A stretch of DNA of 64,000 nt. Source: Clitopilus passeckerianus (taxonomy: Eukaryota; Basidiomycota; Agaricomycetes; Agaricales; Entolomataceae). Both the position numbers and the translations under genes were made by a program. Below, piece by piece: positions 59,410 to 64,000 of this stretch; position 1 is the stretch's first letter, and every line of letters begins with the position of its first letter. The stretch spans positions 62,001 through 126,000 of the forward strand of contig CALYLX010000101.1 in assembly GCA_944990035.1 (NCBI GenBank). The letters are read 5' to 3'. The notes below the pieces were generated by a model. The model saw only the letters and a program-made list of their open reading frames with translations, searched no databases and was not told the origin of the DNA.

Positions 59410-60264
59410 CTAATGCTTCCATCCCTGTTCGTGCCCATTCTCCATCATAGGTTCGACAAAACCGCGGAAAACCCAAGGAGGGTCATCTGTCGTCGAACTC
59501 TCTCGTTCTCCATTTTCCTCAACCCCATTCAGCTCGTCCGTTCCTCCGCCTCCTTTCGCCTCTGCGTCAACTCTACTTCGATCTTGAGACCAACGCATCC
59601 CATACCCCTCGAATACCCTAACTTCATAAACCAAGATCTGGTGAGGGAGCCAATGAAGATTTCGCCAAGTCGCATGATCCATGACTCGCCAGAATAGAGC
59701 TAGGGCTTTCGCGTTGATTGTGGGTACTGGTCCAGAAGGTGAGCCCCACCAGCTTGTTGGAGGCGGCGGTCTTTTAGGCTTGCTCTTCTTGCTGGCGCTG
59801 TTGCTATCGCCCGTGTCTGTACTGCTGCCACCGCCGTCGGTTACAAGAATGGGTGTGCTGGTGCTTGGGGTATCACCGCCTTCAGATGCGGTTGAAGGGG
59901 AATATGTTTGCGGCGTAGAAGCTGGTATTGACCGATGAAAGTGTTTGGACCATGCTCGTGCACCCGCACCGAGTCCTGCGACGTTGGGAAGAGAGAATGC
60001 TGCGAGGCATGCTTCAGTCGTAGGGGGTATGGAACCCAATGCGGAGCCAATGGTGTAGGCTAGTCCGTGTGATAAGTGAATAAATAATGGGTCGTTTGAG
60101 GTTGTATTAGGAGCAGCAGCAAAGTCAGTTTCGGCCTGGTTTTTCCGCGCTTGGTGAAGGAGGTCGAGGACTCTTGCTCGTTCTGCGTCGGCAGATGGAA
60201 GCTCTTCCATGCCATGACAGCGCGGCTTCTCCATTGAGATGAGGGCTCCTGTCATAGCGGCCAT
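59410..60264 (-). CDS. Conserved fungal protein of unknown function
   Basis: A single open frame with ATG at 60264 gives 284 residues. The N-terminal part is helical (AERARVLDLLHQARKNQAE, then LFIHLSHGLAYTIGSALGSI). A Ser/Thr/Asp/Gly-rich disordered linker at about 115-165 is followed by a basic Pro motif (KPKRPPPPTSWW). The most conserved-looking block is NAKALALFWRVMDHATWRNL, HWLPHQILVYEVRVFEGYG, MRWSQD, and the end VFRGFVEPMMENGHEQGWKH. The Trp/His-rich C-terminus is reminiscent of a fungal-specific family found across ascomycetes and basidiomycetes, for which I know no function. No signal peptide is evident. Confidence 0.7.
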   Translation of the reverse strand: MAAMTGALISMEKPRCHGMEELPSADAERARVLDLLHQARKNQAETDFAAAPNTTSNDPLFIHLSHGLAYTIGSALGSIPPTTEACLAAFSLPNVAGLGAGARAWSKHFHRSIPASTPQTYSPSTASEGGDTPSTSTPILVTDGGGSSTDTGDSNSASKKSKPKRPPPPTSWWGSPSGPVPTINAKALALFWRVMDHATWRNLHWLPHQILVYEVRVFEGYGMRWSQDRSRVDAEAKGGGGTDELNGVEENGERESSTTDDPPWVFRGFVEPMMENGHEQGWKH

Positions 60265-60939
60265 GTTTCTTGCTGCTGGAAATTTACTTGTTGGCTCGAG
60301 AAAGCAACTGCTTGCCTATCAAGATGTTGGAGAATTGGCATCTGGTGGAGGCCTGAGAGGACGTACGTATGACAGGAAGCGTCCCACGTTCATTCACTGC
60401 CTTTTCTGACCACCATACAACAAACAAGCAGGATATTTATTCGGGCTGACTGTTCTTCATCGTTGCTGAAGATCTGGACCTTGCTCGTTGACTTTCGTTA
60501 GCCGAAAGCTGTGCCTCCCGCGATGCATTGCACAGTTGGGGCTTTCGGCTTGTTGCGGTTAGTTCAGCGCCCAGCAGCACCACACTATATATACGACGAT
60601 GTCCAATCGTCCCCCAAAACTACACGTGTATTAATACCCTAGGAGATGTGTCCTCACAAACCCCGTAGCATTACAGAAAAGAAATGACATGTGTAATCTA
60701 CATTGGAAGTATCTGGCGTCAGGAGTCGTAACGTCCGATGCTCTGTGTGCAAATAGTACAATGCGTTGAGGAGTCTAGAGGTTCGACAAGGAAAAAAAAA
60801 CCCGAAAAAAAGACCAAAAGAGTATATACATCCAACCAAACCGGAGGAGGAAGTAAGAGTGAAGATGAACCCGGAGAAAAAAAGGAGGTGCCAAACCAGG
60901 CATCAATATCATAGTGGGGTCGTAAAGTACGAGGGAAAA
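60265..60939. other. Intergenic
   Basis: This is the promoter of the conserved fungal protein gene and the 3' flank of the F-box-like gene. An A-rich patch near 60790-60815 and a TATATATA stretch near 60584 are present. Nothing coding was recognised. Confidence 0.4.
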
Positions 60940-62786
60940 TTATCCCCTTGAGTTGGGAAGTGGTTCTGGATACCAGACCTCAGGGTAACGGTACCATGTC
61001 GACGGCAACTCCGTTAGCTTGATGTCGCCAGTACTCTTGTCACGTTTGATGGCGAACTCGAGCCAGGAATCCTCAAATCTATGGGTGCCGACACGTTTGC
61101 GATACTCGAAGCCAACGCGTCCTAGGGCTGGTAGGTGGGAGGCAAGGAAAAGTCCGCACTCTTTACGAGCGGCATGCCAGGGTTCGAACTTGTCCATCTC
61201 GTCGTATTCTTGGAATTGGATACAGATTCTGAGTTCTTTGAGTTTGAGTGCGAGTGGCGCGAAGGCTTCGACATAAGCACACTGTAAGGAAGAAAGATGG
61301 TTGGCTGAGTTCAGATCATTTCTCTTGAGAGAGTGAGAAGAAGGAGATGAATATATAAGAAGAGGGTATGGCGATGGAATGAGTTGGATATCTGAATAAT
61401 CACGGGGGACTCACCCATTCATAAATTGACTTCCCGTCGTGGTATCCGCAAACTTCCAATTCGAGAGCCTCGAGGTTCGGGAAGCTCCTGATGATGTTTG
61501 CACAGATCACAGGGTTGACCTTGTCCTCGATCATAATTCGAAGCCGTTTCAAGTTACTCTGTAATTGCGGCGCACGTTCTGCGGCGATGGCGAGGTCCCT
61601 CAGGATGGCGTTGACGTCCGCCCTGCTAAGGGCAATAGGCACCCGTGGCTGATCTATAATGGCCAAGACCGCAAGGCGTTCGATGCCCGTAGTATATTGA
61701 AAGAGGTAGTCAAACGTGCAGGCGTTGGAAATAGCGAAGTACTTGAGCTGGCTGAGAAGTGTCGGGCTGCTGTTCCTGAGAGTGGACTGATGATCGGCCA
61801 GCAGGCGATATCCGGGATCAGTCTTCGTTTTGGTGAACAGTAGCCTAAGTTCTGAGAGCCTAGGCATTTGAGCGAGGACATCCAGGAACTGAGTGTTGCC
61901 TCGTGGTATGTGGCCTGTCAAAATAAGAGTCTCGAGGTTTGGCCAGTCATGGTTGACGAGATTTTCTAGGGGACAGAGGTCCACCGAAAGCTGGATGTGC
62001 TTGAGGTAGCCAGCCTTGCCGACCTTGAACAAGAGATCCGTGGCGGCAAATCTCGCGAGTATGTCGTTCTTGTATTTTTGTCGGTATTCCCGAATAAAAT
62101 ATGTTCGTTCCGAATAACGCAGATCTGAGGCACCTTCACCAACTCGAACTGCCTCGGCTATGGGGACAAGTGAGAGTCGGTCGAGATGAAAGGAGGATGG
62201 AATTTTTGGGATCATAGAGATGTACAAGGGTGTGTCATTCACAGACAGCTCCCGAAGAGACGAGCATTGGATGAGCGCGTTCAGAATGGAGCTAGGGGGA
62301 TAGAACGGGCAGCTTATGTAGAAGCTTGAGAGGCCTGTCATCTCGGGAAGAGCGGACGTGAGTTTGTCTAGATGGCGAGGGTGATAATCCCCTCCTTGGT
62401 AGAACCTGTCTCCCCATCGCGGGGGGTTAGAATCAGGCCAGTCGTCCGGCCAAACCAGAGAGAATCGCCTGTTTATTTTTTTGAGGGTGAGGGGGGAAAA
62501 CGCCGGAGCTTGTTCAGCGAGTGTGCGCGGGGATTTATCAACAGAAATTCTCTCACCTGAAGTATCGCCATAGTGACTTTGGAAAGAAATGCAAGCCCGT
62601 GTCCTCGTCGTTCTTGTTGGCGTGGGGCCAATGGACGTCAGCAAATATCACTGACAGACCAGCCTCTCTCATCGTCCGACAAGTTGAGGATAGATTCAGG
62701 ATCGCAGCGAAGTCCGACGTGTCGCGATAGATCCTGAAAGCCTCGCTCATCAAGACATACGAGACATCTGCATCGAGGATAGTCAT
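60940..62786 (-). CDS. F-box/LRR-like protein
   Basis: Three exons (62557-62786, 61415-62468, 60940-61281) give 541 residues. The N-terminus (YVLMSEAFRIYRDTSDFAAI, LNLSSTCRTMREAGLSVIFA) corresponds to the L...S.TCR.....P.L...V pattern of degenerate basidiomycete F-boxes. The body consists of leucine-rich segments of about 25-30 residues (LRELSVNDTPLYISM, LETLILTGHIP, MPRLSELRLLFTK, LKRLRIMIEDKV, FPNLEALELEVCG, LKLKELRICIQF), a curved repeat scaffold for substrate recognition. Agaric genomes carry hundreds of such genes, thought to be SCF ubiquitin ligase adaptors; here the F-box itself is weak, so Skp1 binding is uncertain. The 133-nt second intron is longer than its neighbours. Confidence 0.75.
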
Positions 62787-63205
62787 AGTCTGGTTGTCGC
62801 CACTTAGTCGGCGTAAAAGTTGAAGGAATAAAACTGCGGAAATTTCAAGATGACCGGGGGTGTAGAAGTGACGGTAGGCTGATTATGGGACTCAGGTGTG
62901 TCTGTTGCCTCACTCTAGTAAACATCTGCCATGATTATGGGATCATGCCAGAAGCATCGGGTAAGAGGGAAAGAGGGAACCACACAGATGCACCCTGTTT
63001 TCGATCTGGGGTTCAATTATTTTATTCAGGGATCAGCGGAGGGCAGATTGATCTAATTATACGTACTTGGCACTCATACACCCACATCTTATCTCCCTGT
63101 TCCAAGCACTTCGATTGATATCTGCACCAATAATTACAAGAGGACAAGTAGAGTGAAAAGGATATTGATAAGGCAAACGAGGCATCTACTGTATAAAGTC
63201 CATCA
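62787..63205. other. Intergenic
   Basis: This is the promoter of the F-box-like gene and the 3' flank of UBC13. Nothing was recognised. Confidence 0.4.
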
Positions 63206-63937
63206 TCACTCCTTCGCCGCATACTTCTGCGTCCACTCCTGACTAACGCGTTGGGCGTCCTTCTCGTCATCCTTGTAATGCTTCGCAACATCTGTAGCAA
63301 GTGGGTCATCCGGGTTAGGCGCACTCAGTAGAGCTTGTATGGAAAGAAGGACTGTGCGGATCTGGAGGGCGGGTGACCATTTGTCTGTTCAGATGAGGTG
63401 AGAAACGGGGCAATCGCGTGCACAATGGTGATTCTTGCCTTTCAAGATATCCAAACAGATACGACCAAGTTTATCTGGAAGTTGAGTTAGATCGACGAAC
63501 AGGGTAATATGGGATGGGAAAGGTACCGATGTTGGGGTGATATATCTTCGTCAGAAACCGCACTTTCGGCGGCGCCATTGGGTACTCCTCCGGCAGGAAC
63601 AGCTCCAGCTTGAAGATGCCATCTTGAGACCGTCAATCATGGTGAGCTTGGGTCGAAATGACGAGGAGTCCGTCGCTTACTTTGGAACGGACTTCCACCG
63701 GGTCCTTCAATAGTAACGTCAAAGTAGCGTAGATTATCATCGTGGGGTGTTGCCGTGATTCCTGGGGCAGGATCTGCTACAAGTCGCTCTGTTTCCTGAT
63801 TTCCTCACGTCAAGAGCCAGGCTCGCTAGTTGCCTTGAAGACTACACACCTTGATAATTCGCTGTAAGCCGGAATTAACGTCAGGCTGCAGGCCTTGATC
63901 AGAAGATGGCGAGGCAACGAACCTTCGGTAAAGACAT
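63206..63937 (-). CDS. UBC13: Ubiquitin-conjugating enzyme E2, Ubc13 type
   Basis: Six exons (63923-63937, 63850-63861, 63681-63795, 63527-63622, 63439-63474, 63206-63384) give 150 residues, the standard length. Read across the splices: [94 protein letters not shown] and [18 protein letters not shown]. The HPN triad and the active-site Cys in GRICLDIL are present, and the MAPPKVRF and ALQIRTVL blocks are those of Ubc13. With an Mms2-type partner it builds Lys63-linked ubiquitin chains in post-replication repair. Exon 2 is 12 nt and intron 5 has a GC donor (AG|GCAAGA). Confidence 0.96.
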
Positions 63938-64000
63938 CCTCTTCGGTCTCCTGGTATATAGAATCAGAGATACGATGAAATACGCGTAAAAAGAGAGAAA

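Overview
The window is nuclear DNA from a filamentous fungus, most likely a mushroom-forming basidiomycete (Agaricomycetes). Reasons: genes are split by many 50-75 nt introns with GT(A/G)NGT donors and (C/T)AG acceptors; the cytochrome P450 has 14 exons; and the families present (O-methyltransferase with helical N-domain, NACHT-ankyrin protein, LysM protein, multipass orphan membrane proteins, F-box/LRR-type proteins) are typical of agarics. No rRNA, tRNA, CRISPR or intact transposon was recognised. Exon coordinates come from reading splice signals by eye and checking that summed exon lengths keep frame; none is supported by transcript data.

Layout. 1-444: 5' end of an O-methyltransferase (-), cut by the window edge. 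1605-4442: divergent protein kinase (+). 5013-5895: Tyr-Gly-Ser repeat hydrophilic protein (-). 6921-7616: 3-hydroxyanthranilate dioxygenase (-), divergent from 7932-9074, a fungal low-complexity protein (+). 9317-11223: NEDD8 E1 regulatory subunit (-). 11653-12249: GINS subunit Psf1 (-). 13020-14631: orphan membrane protein (+), followed by about 1.1 kb of pyrimidine-rich simple sequence. 16223-17891: GTPBP-like N-domain protein (+). 18701-20718: prolyl-tRNA synthetase (+). 20971-22811 and 23570-24841: two orphan membrane proteins (-). 25501-27837: cytochrome P450 (-). 27838-30440: gene-poor. 30441-31274: orphan protein (-). 32748-35035: orphan protein (-), whose start codon abuts a tandem array of about 375-bp repeats (35040-36850). 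36958-41236: Utp22/Nrap ribosome-biogenesis factor (+). 41967-42774: secreted two-LysM protein (+). 43363-44222 and 44549-45384: tandem orphan paralogues with frame disruptions. 45552-46739: mitochondrial-type C6orf136-like protein (-). 48091-49505: PI-PLC X-like protein (+). 49723-51341: alpha/beta hydrolase (-). 52031-57999: 1853-residue membrane-anchored NACHT-ankyrin protein (-). 59410-60264: fungal conserved protein (-). 60940-62786: F-box/LRR-like protein (-). 63206-63937: Ubc13 (-).

The genes do not form one pathway. Housekeeping genes (ULA1, PSF1, ProRS, UTP22, UBC13, BNA1) are interspersed with accessory genes (P450, LysM protein, NACHT-ankyrin receptor, tandem orphan pair). The most unusual items are the NACHT-ankyrin receptor with about 26 near-uniform ankyrin units and its ATP-binding loop in a 25-nt exon, the tandem repeat between two divergent genes, and the tandem paralogue pair in which each copy is disrupted at a different place.
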